Virus record (IMG/VR): IMGVR_UViG_3300030503_000128
Location: 1 to 46,977 of that record
DNA: 46,977 bases
Source: a virus
Strand: one strand, 5' to 3'
Within the stretch, counting starts at the first letter, position 1; every line of letters starts with the position of its first letter. The notes below the pieces were generated by a model, which saw nothing but the letters and a program-made list of their open reading frames with translations, was not told the DNA's origin and made no database searches. The position numbers were made by a program, and so were the translations under genes. Positions 24,374-32,993 of this stretch are shown here, one piece after another.

Positions 24374-25570
24374 TCATCGTCTGTTATCCCCTTTCACGTA
24401 CTGGCTGAAAATGTCCCGCACGACGTTGGGCGCGGGGTCTTCGAGTAGCGAGATGCGCGTGCTGCCTTGTGACGTGCCGATCAGTTCGTCGGCGATAGCT
24501 GGCGGTAACGCCTTGACGCATTCAGTCAGCGCGCACGGCTGCAGCAGGTCGTGACGGCCAAGGGCCAGCAGCGTCAGCGTGACGGTCTTTGGCTCTTTCC
24601 ACATGCGGCGCCCGGCCTGGATCGTCACCTTGAACCGCTTGTCACCGATCTTGGCCAACCCCCGCACACGCTCGTCGACGTCCTCCATCAACGTCTCCAC
24701 CGCCTTGCGAGCGCTCCACAAGGCGATAATCTCGCGGTCATCCATCGCCAGGATGTTGCGCCCGCCCGCATAGGCGTCGAGCGCCACCTGCAACGCGTTG
24801 TGGACAGCGGGGCACGCACCTTTACCCGGGCAATAGCGGCAGTGCTCGCCTGGCCGTGGCGCGCCCGGGCTCTCGACGGCCAGCACCTCGGCGCGTAGCT
24901 TGTCGCGTTCAACAGCGACCCACGATGGTTCAAGCTTGAGCACCTTGCCGGGCTGACCCAGCGGCACGCGCGGCTGATACACGGCCAGCCACACGCCGCC
25001 GAGTGTCTGCTGTAGGGCTAGCGGCAGCGCCTCGATGCTAGCCACCGCATAGGCGGCGAGCTGCGCGTTTGGGTCGTCCGGCCTGCCGACGTCCACATCA
25101 TGAAACCCGTACTTGTAGTCGACGATGATCAGGATCCGCGCGCGCGGCAACCAGATGCGCAGATCGAGCGTGCCAAATAGCTGCGGGTGGATCGAGTGGA
25201 TGTTCACCGGCGACTCGACGCTGATGAACGCGTCCGGCTCGTTGGCGGGTATCAGCGATCGGATGAACGTCACATAGTCGTGTCCGTGGTCGCGCAGCTG
25301 CTCGTTCCACGCCGCGGGCGGCATGTCACTTGGTACATTCAAACCAAGCGGCACCGCCTGTTCAGGACACGGCACACCGAACGGCTGCAGATTAAACGCC
25401 TGACCGACGCACCACTCGGCGACGGTGTGTGCACACGTACCCTCGGCAGCGGCGGGCGAGCTGGGGCTATCGGCAACGTTCATGCTCAGATGCACGCTCA
25501 ACGGGCAGGCGCGCCAGCGCGCACGCGCCGAGAACGATAGCTTGGAATGTTTCGTAGCGGGGATTGCCAT
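24374..25570 (-). CDS. Cas4/DUF2800-like PD-(D/E)XK exonuclease
   Basis: 398 residues. Nuclease motifs seen are E43 (AAEGTCAH), D136 in GTLDLRIW, and D151-x-K153 in VDYKYG. Cysteines C22 (RACP), C244, C247 and C253 (CRYCPGKGACP) have the spacing of the iron-sulfur cluster of Cas4 and AddB-type nucleases. This matches DUF2800, found in phage recombination modules; it probably trims DNA ends together with the SSB-like protein. The start overlaps the stop of the 64-residue gene upstream (TAATG). Confidence 0.85.
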   Translation of the reverse strand: MAIPATKHSKLSFSARARWRACPLSVHLSMNVADSPSSPAAAEGTCAHTVAEWCVGQAFNLQPFGVPCPEQAVPLGLNVPSDMPPAAWNEQLRDHGHDYVTFIRSLIPANEPDAFISVESPVNIHSIHPQLFGTLDLRIWLPRARILIIVDYKYGFHDVDVGRPDDPNAQLAAYAVASIEALPLALQQTLGGVWLAVYQPRVPLGQPGKVLKLEPSWVAVERDKLRAEVLAVESPGAPRPGEHCRYCPGKGACPAVHNALQVALDAYAGGRNILAMDDREIIALWSARKAVETLMEDVDERVRGLAKIGDKRFKVTIQAGRRMWKEPKTVTLTLLALGRHDLLQPCALTECVKALPPAIADELIGTSQGSTRISLLEDPAPNVVRDIFSQYVKGDNRR

Positions 25571-25764
25571 TAGAAGCCACCTGTGGCGATGTGCGCCGTC
25601 TCTTTTGTGCTTTCTAGATCGTCAACAAGATGTACGAGCGCAAGAATCAACTTGTCGCCAGTGAGGTCGCGCCACGGCGTACCGTAGCGTAGCGCCGTCA
25701 TCGTGCCGTCGTCTTGTTGCAATATTTCATACTTGCCGTCTTCGAGTTTGATCGCTTTCGCCAT
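25570..25764 (-). CDS. Small hypothetical protein coupled to the nuclease
   Basis: 64 residues from ATG 25764 with AAGGAACCGCC directly upstream. The sequence KAIKLEDGKYEILQQDDGTM reads as a small beta hairpin, then ALVHLVDDLESTKETAH as a helix. It shares one base with the nuclease ATG and is preceded by a good promoter. It may be a partner or regulator of the nuclease; no family recognised. Confidence 0.75.
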   Translation of the reverse strand: MAKAIKLEDGKYEILQQDDGTMTALRYGTPWRDLTGDKLILALVHLVDDLESTKETAHIATGGF

Positions 25765-25788
25765 GGCGGTTCCTTGGTTAGTAAACAT

Positions 25789-25817
25789 AATGTAAGTGTT
25801 TTATCATCGGTTGGCAA
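25789..25817 (-). promoter_or_regulatory. Sigma70-like promoter for the nuclease pair
   Basis: On the minus strand TTGCCA (25817-25812), a 17-base spacer and TACATT (25794-25789), 25 bases before the ATG at 25764. The same -10 and spacer length occur at 36677-36705 and 40293-40321. Confidence 0.65.
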
Positions 25818-25887
25818 GCGTGCGGTGCACTATAGGTGTGGGCTATCATGATGGCGTTTTGGATAGACAAACCGATACACTGCCGCC

Positions 25888-26346
25888 ATGGCAGTCGAAC
25901 CCATCAAAGCGTCCCTTGTTGCCGATCTGGTCGGGCTCATTAACGAGAACCTGGGGGCGCTGCTGCACGTTGTCATCGTCTGCTGTCCGGACTGCCGCGG
26001 TTCGGGTGTGACGTTCGTCGGTTCAACGCGTACGGAAATGTCGTGCGAGACGTGTGGCGGTGCGGCGGCGGTGGAACGCTACCAGCTCGACCAGGAAAAG
26101 CTGCGCAGCGAACGCTATGGGCGCCACATCGAGCAGTTCGAATACAAACAGGGTCAGTACGTGCCCAAATTCCGCAGCAAGGATAAAGCGTTTGCGCAGC
26201 TATCGCGGCTACTCGGGCTCGACAAGGCGATCATTGAACTCGGCAACAGTCTACCTCTCTCGGCCACGATCAGCGACGCTGACCGCGCTGCGTACGTGCA
26301 TCAGCTGAAAGAGCTAGCACAGATGGGCTTGCTCGATGGGCAGTGA
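25888..26346 (+). CDS. Putative terminase small subunit with DnaJ-like zinc motif
   Basis: 152 residues. It carries C33-x2-C36 (CPDCRGSG) and C53-x2-C56 (CETCGG), a DnaJ-type zinc knuckle pair, then a basic helical middle (RSERYGRHIEQFEYKQGQ) and KAFAQLSRLLGLDKAI. Its stop lies eleven bases inside the terminase large gene, the normal place of the small subunit that recognises the packaging site. The role is from context; the zinc motif is unusual for the best known TerS proteins. Confidence 0.65.
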   Translation: MAVEPIKASLVADLVGLINENLGALLHVVIVCCPDCRGSGVTFVGSTRTEMSCETCGGAAAVERYQLDQEKLRSERYGRHIEQFEYKQGQYVPKFRSKDKAFAQLSRLLGLDKAIIELGNSLPLSATISDADRAAYVHQLKELAQMGLLDGQ

Positions 26347-27853
26347 ATCGTCAGCACTAGCCGCGCCGCTAGCCGCGCCGGTCGGCCACGTGCCGCTTGA
26401 TCCGGTCGATTTCCTGATACAGGAAGCTCGCACCAACTACGCCGCGTTTATCAGTGCGACGCACCGGCCGGCCTACAAGCACTCGACGTTTTCGGTGAAG
26501 GTCTGCCGGGCCATTGATCAGTTCGTCGATGATCTGATCGCCTGCAAGCGCCCCGTGCTGATGCTCACCGCGCCTCCGCAGCACGGCAAGAGCGCCCTCA
26601 TCTCCAAATGCCTGGCGCCCTACCTGTTCGGGCGGTTGTCCGAGCACCTGCCGGTAACCTACATCGCCGGGGCGACCTATGCGATGACGCTGGGCCGACG
26701 GTTCGCCGGTGGCGTAAAGACCATCATGGGTTCGCCGGTGTACCGGGCAATATTCCCGGCGATGTCGATGATCGACTACAAGGGCAAAAACACCGCGGCC
26801 GACTTTGACGTGCCGAGCCAGGAACCGGGCGTGCCGGGCGGCTTCCAGTTCGTCGGTGTGCGCGGTGGTCTGACCGGCCAGCCCGTGCACGTGCTGTTTA
26901 TCGACGACAGCGTCAAGAACACCACCGAGGCGCTCTCGCCAACGACGCAGGAAAGCAACGAGGCGTGGTTCGACGCAGTCGCCACGACGCGCATGCAGGA
27001 AATGAGCGGCACCGTACTCATCGGCACGCCGTGGTCATCGGGCGACCTGCTCGGGCGTACCCGGGCCAAGTACAAGGATGACCCCCGGTTCACGCTTATA
27101 TCGTTCCCGGCGCTCAACTACCCTGACCAGATCGGTTACCGCGACGACCTGCCGCTCGGGCCGCTCGTGCCGCGGTTGCACTCGGAAACCAAGCTACGCG
27201 AAACCAAGCAGCACATGTCGGAATTTTGGTGGTCGGCGATGTATCAGCAGGTGCCGATGTCCGAGTATGGCGCCATCTTCAACAAGCAGTTCACCCAATA
27301 CTATCGCCAGGCGGACGTTGCCAGGCTCACGTTCAAGCGCGTCGTGATGTCGGTCGATGCGACGTTCAAGGACAAAAAATCGAGCGATTACGTGTGTGTC
27401 GGCGTGTGGGGCCTGACGCTGGACGACCGCGCCTACCTGCTCGACTGGCGCCGCGAAAAGCTGGCCTTCGTCAAGACCGCCAACGCGATCATCGACCTGA
27501 AAGCCAAATGGCCGCGCACCTCGCGCATCTACATCGAAGACGCAGCCAACGGCCCGGCGCTGATCGACATGCTGTCGAAAAAGGTGCTCGGCATCGAGGC
27601 GGTGCCGCCGCTGGGCAGCAAGGAAGCCCGCGCGCATGCCGTGTCGTGGGTGTGGGAGAACATGCAGGTGTTTCTGCCCGATCCGCTGGAGCGCCCCGGT
27701 ATCGTGCCTGTCGTGTCGGAGATTACGACCTTCCCCGATGTCAAGAACGACGACGCGGTCGACATGATGACGATCGCCCTGCATCAGCTGTTCCTCCGTT
27801 CGCCGATCGCCGCCATGATCACGAAAGACATTCTGGACCGCGCCAATGCGTGA
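26336..27853 (+). CDS. terL: Terminase large subunit
   Basis: 505 residues. ATPase: Walker A APPQHGKS at 79-86 and Walker B VLFIDD at 186-191, followed by the coupling segment LIGTPWSSGD. Nuclease: D341 in SVDATFKD, E401-D402 in IEDAANG and D472-D473 in NDDAVDMM, the RNase H-fold acidic set. It drives DNA into the prohead and cuts it. Start ATG 26336 overlaps the small subunit. The circular permutation implied by the window ends would fit headful packaging. Confidence 0.95.
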   Translation: MGSESSALAAPLAAPVGHVPLDPVDFLIQEARTNYAAFISATHRPAYKHSTFSVKVCRAIDQFVDDLIACKRPVLMLTAPPQHGKSALISKCLAPYLFGRLSEHLPVTYIAGATYAMTLGRRFAGGVKTIMGSPVYRAIFPAMSMIDYKGKNTAADFDVPSQEPGVPGGFQFVGVRGGLTGQPVHVLFIDDSVKNTTEALSPTTQESNEAWFDAVATTRMQEMSGTVLIGTPWSSGDLLGRTRAKYKDDPRFTLISFPALNYPDQIGYRDDLPLGPLVPRLHSETKLRETKQHMSEFWWSAMYQQVPMSEYGAIFNKQFTQYYRQADVARLTFKRVVMSVDATFKDKKSSDYVCVGVWGLTLDDRAYLLDWRREKLAFVKTANAIIDLKAKWPRTSRIYIEDAANGPALIDMLSKKVLGIEAVPPLGSKEARAHAVSWVWENMQVFLPDPLERPGIVPVVSEITTFPDVKNDDAVDMMTIALHQLFLRSPIAAMITKDILDRANA

Positions 27854-27885
27854 TAGCCTACACAACGCCACACGGAGCCTTCACC

Positions 27886-29553
27886 ATGCCGTCTAAAAAC
27901 CCTTACCTACGGGCGCAGAACATCCGGGAAACGCCTGACGGTGCGCGCGTGGGGCCAGACGTGACGCCGGTCGCTGCGATACGCGCACGATCCGCGTCGC
28001 TGACGGCGGACCAGAAACGGCAGATGGTGCAGAACGCGCTCGACAACGCGCCGGTGACACCGGACTCGCCGAGTCTGTCCAACGCGGCAAAGTACACGGT
28101 GGACCCCGAGCGCTACGCCAAGGGCGAACGCGCCGCGGCCGAGCATGCGCAGGATTACAACCTGATGGCCGGCAACGCCCTGTCGTTTGTGCAGGCAACG
28201 GGCTTCCCGGGGTTCCCCTCGCTCGCGCTGCTGGGCCAGCTGGCCGAGTACCGTTCGATGCACGAACGCCTCGCTGACGAATGCGTGCGGGCATGGGGCA
28301 AGGTCACCAGCACGGGCGGCGCTGACGACAACAAACTGATCGAGCTGACGGCCGAGCTTAAGCGCATCGACTTGCGCGGCGTCGTGCGCACGCTGATCGT
28401 GCAGGACCAGGCGTTCGGTCGGGCACACGCGCTGATCAAGCTCAAAGACGACGAGAAAAAGCTCGACCTGCCGCTGGTGCTCAAGCCCTATACGATCAAG
28501 AAAGGTTCGCTGGAAGGGCTGCGCACAGTCGAGGCATACTGGGTGACGCCGAACAACTACAACTCGATCGACCCGAGCAAACCGGACTTTTACAAGCCGT
28601 CGAGCTGGTGGATGCTTGGACAGGAAGCCCATTCCACGCGGTTGTACACGATGGTGAGCCGCCCGGTGGCCGACATGCTCAAGCCGGCCTACTCGTTCGC
28701 CGGCGTGTCGATGTCGCAGCTGGCGATGCCGTACGTCGATAACTGGCTGCGCACGCGTCAGAGCGTCAGCGACACGGTGAAACAGTTCAGCGTCTCCGGC
28801 GTGCGTACCGACATGACGCAGATGCTGGCGCCCGGTGGCGTGACCGATCTGGCCAAGCGTGCGCAGCTGATCAACGCCTATCGCGACAACCGCAACTTGC
28901 TGTTCCTCGATATGGCAACCGAGGAGTTTTTCCAGGTCAATACGCCGCTCTCCGGTCTGGCCGAGCTACAAAGCCAGTCGCAGGAACAGATGGCCGCCGT
29001 GTCCCACATCCCGCTCGTCATCCTGCTCGGCCTGTCGCCGGAAGGCTTGAACGCCAGCAGCGCGGGCGAAATCCGCGTGTTCTACGATTACGCGCTCGGC
29101 TATCTCAACGCCGTCATTCTGCCGTTCATCCTGTACGTGATCCAGGTGGCGCAGCTGTCGCTGTTCGGCGAAATAGATAACACGATCGGTTGGGAGTGGT
29201 TGCCGCTGATGCAGGAAACGCCCGCCGAGAAGGCCGAGCGCCAGAACAAGGAAGCGGACACCGACACGAAATACATCGAGGCTGGCGTGGTGCGCACCGA
29301 ACAGGTCGCCGCCAAGCTGGAAGCCGACCCGGGGTCACCGTACGCGCGCCTGATGGCCGAGGAGGACATTACCGACCTCGACAGCACGGACATCGACGGC
29401 ATCACCGAGCACATACTGGCCATGCAGCCACCGAGCGGTGCCCCGCCGCAGATCGCCAGCCAGGCCGGTAGCCCGGTTGCCGAACCGGCCAGCGGATCGA
29501 ACAACCTGGCCACCACGATCACCAAGCCCCGCAACCGGCGCAAGGGAAACTGA
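27886..29553 (+). CDS. Portal protein (DUF1073 family)
   Basis: 555 residues from ATG 27886 with CGGAGCCTTCACC upstream; longer in-frame extensions overlap terL and are rejected. DUF1073-type features are DYNLMAGNALSFVQATGFPGFP (cut here), AYRDNRNLLFLD, then SGLAELQSQSQEQMAAVSHIPLVILLG and the conserved SPEGLNASSAGEIRVFYDY. It forms the dodecameric DNA gate of the head. The C-terminal 60 residues are Pro/Ala rich. Confidence 0.9.
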   Translation: MPSKNPYLRAQNIRETPDGARVGPDVTPVAAIRARSASLTADQKRQMVQNALDNAPVTPDSPSLSNAAKYTVDPERYAKGERAAAEHAQDYNLMAGNALSFVQATGFPGFPSLALLGQLAEYRSMHERLADECVRAWGKVTSTGGADDNKLIELTAELKRIDLRGVVRTLIVQDQAFGRAHALIKLKDDEKKLDLPLVLKPYTIKKGSLEGLRTVEAYWVTPNNYNSIDPSKPDFYKPSSWWMLGQEAHSTRLYTMVSRPVADMLKPAYSFAGVSMSQLAMPYVDNWLRTRQSVSDTVKQFSVSGVRTDMTQMLAPGGVTDLAKRAQLINAYRDNRNLLFLDMATEEFFQVNTPLSGLAELQSQSQEQMAAVSHIPLVILLGLSPEGLNASSAGEIRVFYDYALGYLNAVILPFILYVIQVAQLSLFGEIDNTIGWEWLPLMQETPAEKAERQNKEADTDTKYIEAGVVRTEQVAAKLEADPGSPYARLMAEEDITDLDSTDIDGITEHILAMQPPSGAPPQIASQAGSPVAEPASGSNNLATTITKPRNRRKGN

Positions 29554-29555
29554 CC

Positions 29556-29777
29556 ATGACACGACGACTCGAACCCTGCCCGTTTTGCGACGCCGACGAC
29601 GCTACGCTGGTCCACCAGCAGCGCAAGGTCCGCTGCACACAGTGCGGCGCCGATGGGCCGGTGGGTGAGACGGCCGCGCAGGGCGAGCGGTTGTGGAACG
29701 TACGCGCCACACCACGCTCGCGCACCGTCGAGCGACGCCGGTTCGAGCCGCGCACCTTGCGCAGCCTGCTGGACTGA
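29556..29777 (+). CDS. Lar-like small zinc protein
   Basis: 73 residues. CPFCDADDATLVHQQRKVRCTQCG, cut here to its key parts CPFC and CTQC, is the layout of the Lar/restriction-alleviation type zinc ribbon. The tail is very basic (RSRTVERRRFEPRTLR). In other phages Lar-like proteins modulate type I restriction, but many members with this motif have no shown function. It is set between portal and MuF with short gaps of two and twelve bases. Confidence 0.65.
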   Translation: MTRRLEPCPFCDADDATLVHQQRKVRCTQCGADGPVGETAAQGERLWNVRATPRSRTVERRRFEPRTLRSLLD

Positions 29778-29789
29778 CGGCGCGCACCG

Positions 29790-30725
29790 ATGGAGCTCCG
29801 CGCGCCCGGCGAACATGACATCTTGCTCGCCAACCCGTTGCCGAACGCCGCGACCGAGCGCGTCTATCGCACGCTGATTACGCGCGAGATGAATGCCATG
29901 GGTGCCAGCTATGCGCATTGGGTCGCGCGGGCGTACCGGCGCGTGCTCGCGCGGGCGCAGCGCACCGGTAAGGTCATCGACCCGCTGCTGGCCGCCGATG
30001 CCCGGTCACCGCCCAAGGATCAGACCCGCGCGCTGTTTGTCGAGCTGAAACGGCTGGACGATTACTGGACGGTGCGCGTGAAGCGCTTCGCACAAAAGAC
30101 CGCCACGCGCATGGCGCAGGATTGGCTCCGCGAGAACACGAACGCGTGGCAAATGAAGCTCAAGCGCAAGGGCTTCACGGTGAAGCTGCAGACCACGGCC
30201 AAGCAGCGCACCTTTCTGCAGGTGAAGATCAAGGAAAACGTCTCGCTGATCCGGTCGATACAGGAGCAATACCACAAGAGCATCGAGGGCGTCGTCGCGC
30301 GGGGCTTCCTGTCCGGTCGTGACCTGGCGACTGTGGCGAACGCACTGACCAAGGCGCACGGCGTCACTACGCGCCGCGCGGCGCTGATCGCACGCGACCA
30401 GGCGAACAAGGCCACGGCGCAGCTCAACAGCATGCGCCAGGACGAGCTGGGTATTAAACGCGCGACGTGGATACATTCCAGTGCCGGCAAGGAACCCCGG
30501 CACGAACACGTACGCGCGGGGCGTGAGGGGTGGGAGTTTGATACGCAGGTAGGTATCGACTTTGCCGACGGGTTCGGGTTCGTCAAACCTTCGGAAGCAA
30601 TAAACTGTCGATGCAGTTCCCGAAGTCACATCCCGGCGCTTAAGCGCGGCGGCAATGCCAGTTACAAATTGATGGACCTCGGCAAGTTCAAGGGTGTGCT
30701 TGAACCGGCCGCCAGCGACGGTTAG
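29790..30725 (+). CDS. MuF-like head morphogenesis protein
   Basis: 311 residues. N-terminal helices bind the portal in this family; the C-terminal MuF domain shows TTRRAALIARDQANKATAQL, then WIHSSAGKEPRHEHV and AINCRCSSRSHI, all family hallmarks. It is a minor capsid protein injected or needed for head assembly. No toxin domain follows the MuF domain. Confidence 0.9.
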   Translation: MELRAPGEHDILLANPLPNAATERVYRTLITREMNAMGASYAHWVARAYRRVLARAQRTGKVIDPLLAADARSPPKDQTRALFVELKRLDDYWTVRVKRFAQKTATRMAQDWLRENTNAWQMKLKRKGFTVKLQTTAKQRTFLQVKIKENVSLIRSIQEQYHKSIEGVVARGFLSGRDLATVANALTKAHGVTTRRAALIARDQANKATAQLNSMRQDELGIKRATWIHSSAGKEPRHEHVRAGREGWEFDTQVGIDFADGFGFVKPSEAINCRCSSRSHIPALKRGGNASYKLMDLGKFKGVLEPAASDG

Positions 30726-30836
30726 CCGCGGTTACGCGTGAAGTTCGCGCGATAGGCTGCTGACGTATAACTTAACTCGCACCATAGTTTTCATCTATTG
30801 TTTACAAGGCAATGACGTGCGTTCTAGTATCGCGCC
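30726..30836 (+). promoter_or_regulatory. Intergenic region with a possible promoter before the prohead protease
   Basis: TTTACA followed 18 bases later by TAGTAT, ending six bases before the ATG at 30837. If used, the transcript would be almost leaderless. The ATG has no clear ribosome site. The gap is AT-richer than its neighbours. Confidence 0.35.
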
Positions 30837-32348
30837 ATGACCACGCTGCAGTTCGCTTTTGACAAACAGACGTCGCGCAGCCGCGACGCCGATGGGCGTA
30901 TGCGCGTCAAGAACTGCATTCTGTCAACCGCCGAGGTCAACCCGTACAACGGGCGCGAGATCCCCGGATGGGAAGCCAAGGGGCTCGACCCCGACAAGGT
31001 CTACCATCTGCATCGCACGCCCGAGGCGCTCGCCGCGTCCGTGCCGACGTGGGAAGGTAACCCGCTCATGCTCAAGCATATCCCGAGCACGGCGAATGCG
31101 CCGGCCAAAGAGCACAAGGCCGGTTCGGTGCATTCGATCAAATTCGACGGCAAGCATCTGCGCGGTGACCTGCTCGTCGACGACGGCCAGGCGATTGACC
31201 TGATCGAGTCGGAAAAGCTGTCCGATCTGTCGGGCGGCTACCGCTACAAGCCGAACATGACGCTGGGCGTGACGTCCGACGGCAAAGCCTACGATGGCAC
31301 GATGGACAATATCCAAGGCAACCACGTCGCGCTTGTCGACGACGGCCGCGCCACCGGTGCGCACGTCGCGGACGCTGCGCACAAAACCGTACTACTTGCC
31401 GGGGATGCTGCTGTGGCCAAGAAAGTCCAGGAAAGAGAACAGCAGGATAACCCCGCCTTGAACACCGGCGCAGCACCGGCAGCAAAAACCGCAGCCGCTG
31501 CACCCGGCGCTGCTGCACCAGGCGCAGCCGCATCAAGTGCCGCCCCGGCCGCGGTTGCGGCACCTGATAACGACGCACAGCTGGCGAAGGTGGGCGAAGC
31601 CCTCAAACACATCGCCACCCTTATCGAAGCAATTCAACAACCCCCCGGCGGAGACAACACCATGAGCAAGGCCAACGACAAAAAGACCGTCGAGGATCGC
31701 GAGCGCGCCCACGACGCCGAGTTGCGCAAGCGCTATAGCGAAGACAAGCGCCGCAGTGCTTTCGACAAGGCGCGCGACGAGATGGCCGACGACGCGAAGG
31801 AAGCCGAGGACGCCAAGGGCGCCTTTGACAAAGAGTGCGAAGACCGCAAGGCCGAGGACGCCCGCCGCGAAGCGTATGACGCCGAGCGCGACAAGGACGA
31901 AGCCGAGGACGCCAAGAACGCGTTGCCGGAGAAGGATGCGCAGGAAGGCAATGGCGCCCGCGGCGAGAAAACGCCACACGGTGCGATGGACGCCAAGAGT
32001 GTCGCCACTGCGATCGACGCGGCGGTGACTACGGCCGTGGCCGCCGAGCGCAAGCGCGCCAGTGCGATCGAAACCGCCACCCGCGACGTGCGTGATGTGC
32101 TGGGCGAGGTCTACGGTATGGACTCGGCCGACGCCATCTATCGCGCTGCGCTGGAACAGGCTGGCGTCGACCTGGCGGACATCCCGGCCGGCTCCGAAAA
32201 GGTCGCCTTTACCGCGTATAAGGCCGCAACCGCCAAGGCGGCACGACCGTCCGGCTATGCGCTGGACTCGGCCGCGGCGAACACCGAAAAGACCGGCAAC
32301 CAGACGAACATCACCTCGTTGCTCAATCGCATCTCCGTCAAGGGCTAA
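30837..32348 (+). CDS. Prohead protease-scaffold fusion (DUF2213)
   Basis: 503 residues. The N-terminal part to about 185 is the DUF2213 protease: MLKHIPSTANAP at 78-89, KAGSVHSIKFDGKHLRGDL near 94-112 and LSGGYRYKPNMTLG with likely nucleophile S132, then NHVALVDDGRA. A linker of Ala/Pro follows (190-250), and the last 228 residues are a highly charged helical scaffold. The scaffold part has its own in-frame start (31662). Protease and scaffold from one gene is a known phage arrangement. Confidence 0.88.
   Translation: MTTLQFAFDKQTSRSRDADGRMRVKNCILSTAEVNPYNGREIPGWEAKGLDPDKVYHLHRTPEALAASVPTWEGNPLMLKHIPSTANAPAKEHKAGSVHSIKFDGKHLRGDLLVDDGQAIDLIESEKLSDLSGGYRYKPNMTLGVTSDGKAYDGTMDNIQGNHVALVDDGRATGAHVADAAHKTVLLAGDAAVAKKVQEREQQDNPALNTGAAPAAKTAAAAPGAAAPGAAASSAAPAAVAAPDNDAQLAKVGEALKHIATLIEAIQQPPGGDNTMSKANDKKTVEDRERAHDAELRKRYSEDKRRSAFDKARDEMADDAKEAEDAKGAFDKECEDRKAEDARREAYDAERDKDEAEDAKNALPEKDAQEGNGARGEKTPHGAMDAKSVATAIDAAVTTAVAAERKRASAIETATRDVRDVLGEVYGMDSADAIYRAALEQAGVDLADIPAGSEKVAFTAYKAATAKAARPSGYALDSAAANTEKTGNQTNITSLLNRISVKG
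31662..32348 (+). CDS. Nested scaffold protein, internal in-frame start
   Basis: ATG 31662 is in frame with the gene at 30837 (275 codons in) and is preceded by GGCGGAGACAACACC, a better ribosome site than that of the full-length gene. It gives 228 residues beginning MSKANDKKTVEDRERAHDAE with long charged helices, as expected for a scaffold. This resembles lambda C/Nu3. Expression is inferred. Confidence 0.65.
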   Translation: MSKANDKKTVEDRERAHDAELRKRYSEDKRRSAFDKARDEMADDAKEAEDAKGAFDKECEDRKAEDARREAYDAERDKDEAEDAKNALPEKDAQEGNGARGEKTPHGAMDAKSVATAIDAAVTTAVAAERKRASAIETATRDVRDVLGEVYGMDSADAIYRAALEQAGVDLADIPAGSEKVAFTAYKAATAKAARPSGYALDSAAANTEKTGNQTNITSLLNRISVKG

Positions 32349-32416
32349 GCAACGCCTACCGGCCTCGCTCGCTCTAACGGTACACCTTCACGCTTTACCC
32401 CTTACGGAGATAGCTC

Positions 32417-32929
32417 ATGTTTCAGAATCAGGTTTGGATCAACCCCGCCGCCGCGTTGCCGGGCGACTTCGCATCGAGTAACCCGATGGATTTCAAGGTG
32501 TCCAGCTCGGGCCGTCTCGTTGCGGACGCCGCGGGCGTCACCGTCGGTCATTTCGCGGTCGTCAACAACGGCACCACGACCACCGGCACCGTTACCAGCC
32601 TACCGGCTGCTGCCGTCAACCCCGAACTGATCGTCTTCGTGCACCGTGAAGACAATGCCGGGATCGTGACCTACCTGGCCGAGGCCAGCAACGTCATCCA
32701 GCCGGGCAACCCCGTGTCCGCGTTTCGCACAGGCGATTTCTTCGTCAATGCCGACGTGATCACTGGCACTCCGGTCAACGGCGCCGCCGTATATTGGGAC
32801 ACCGTCACCGGTAACACCATCATCGGTGCGCCGGGCGCCCCGCCTGCTACCACGGTGGCCACCAAGTTTTTCCTTGTCTCGGACGCGGCCACTGTTGGCG
32901 CGACCGTGATCATCTCTGACCAGGCATAA
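32417..32929 (+). CDS. Head decoration/cement protein
   Basis: 170 residues, ATG preceded by ACGGAGATAGCTC. Beta-rich with FKVSSSGRLVADAAGVTVG, SLPAAAVNPELIVFVHRED and TGTPVNGAAVYWDTVTGN, the pattern of DUF2190-like capsid-stabilising proteins. It lies between scaffold and major capsid genes. It probably trims the capsid surface. Confidence 0.7.
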   Translation: MFQNQVWINPAAALPGDFASSNPMDFKVSSSGRLVADAAGVTVGHFAVVNNGTTTTGTVTSLPAAAVNPELIVFVHREDNAGIVTYLAEASNVIQPGNPVSAFRTGDFFVNADVITGTPVNGAAVYWDTVTGNTIIGAPGAPPATTVATKFFLVSDAATVGATVIISDQA

Positions 32930-32993
32930 CCCGCGCGTTCAACCTGACCATTCTGGCCGAGGCCGGCAACGTCTCACTTTTGGAGCTACAACC

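Noticed and set aside
30814-30864. Short 16-codon frame overlapping the prohead protease start
   Set aside because: The AAGG site is only two bases from its ATG, too close, and no conservation argument is available.
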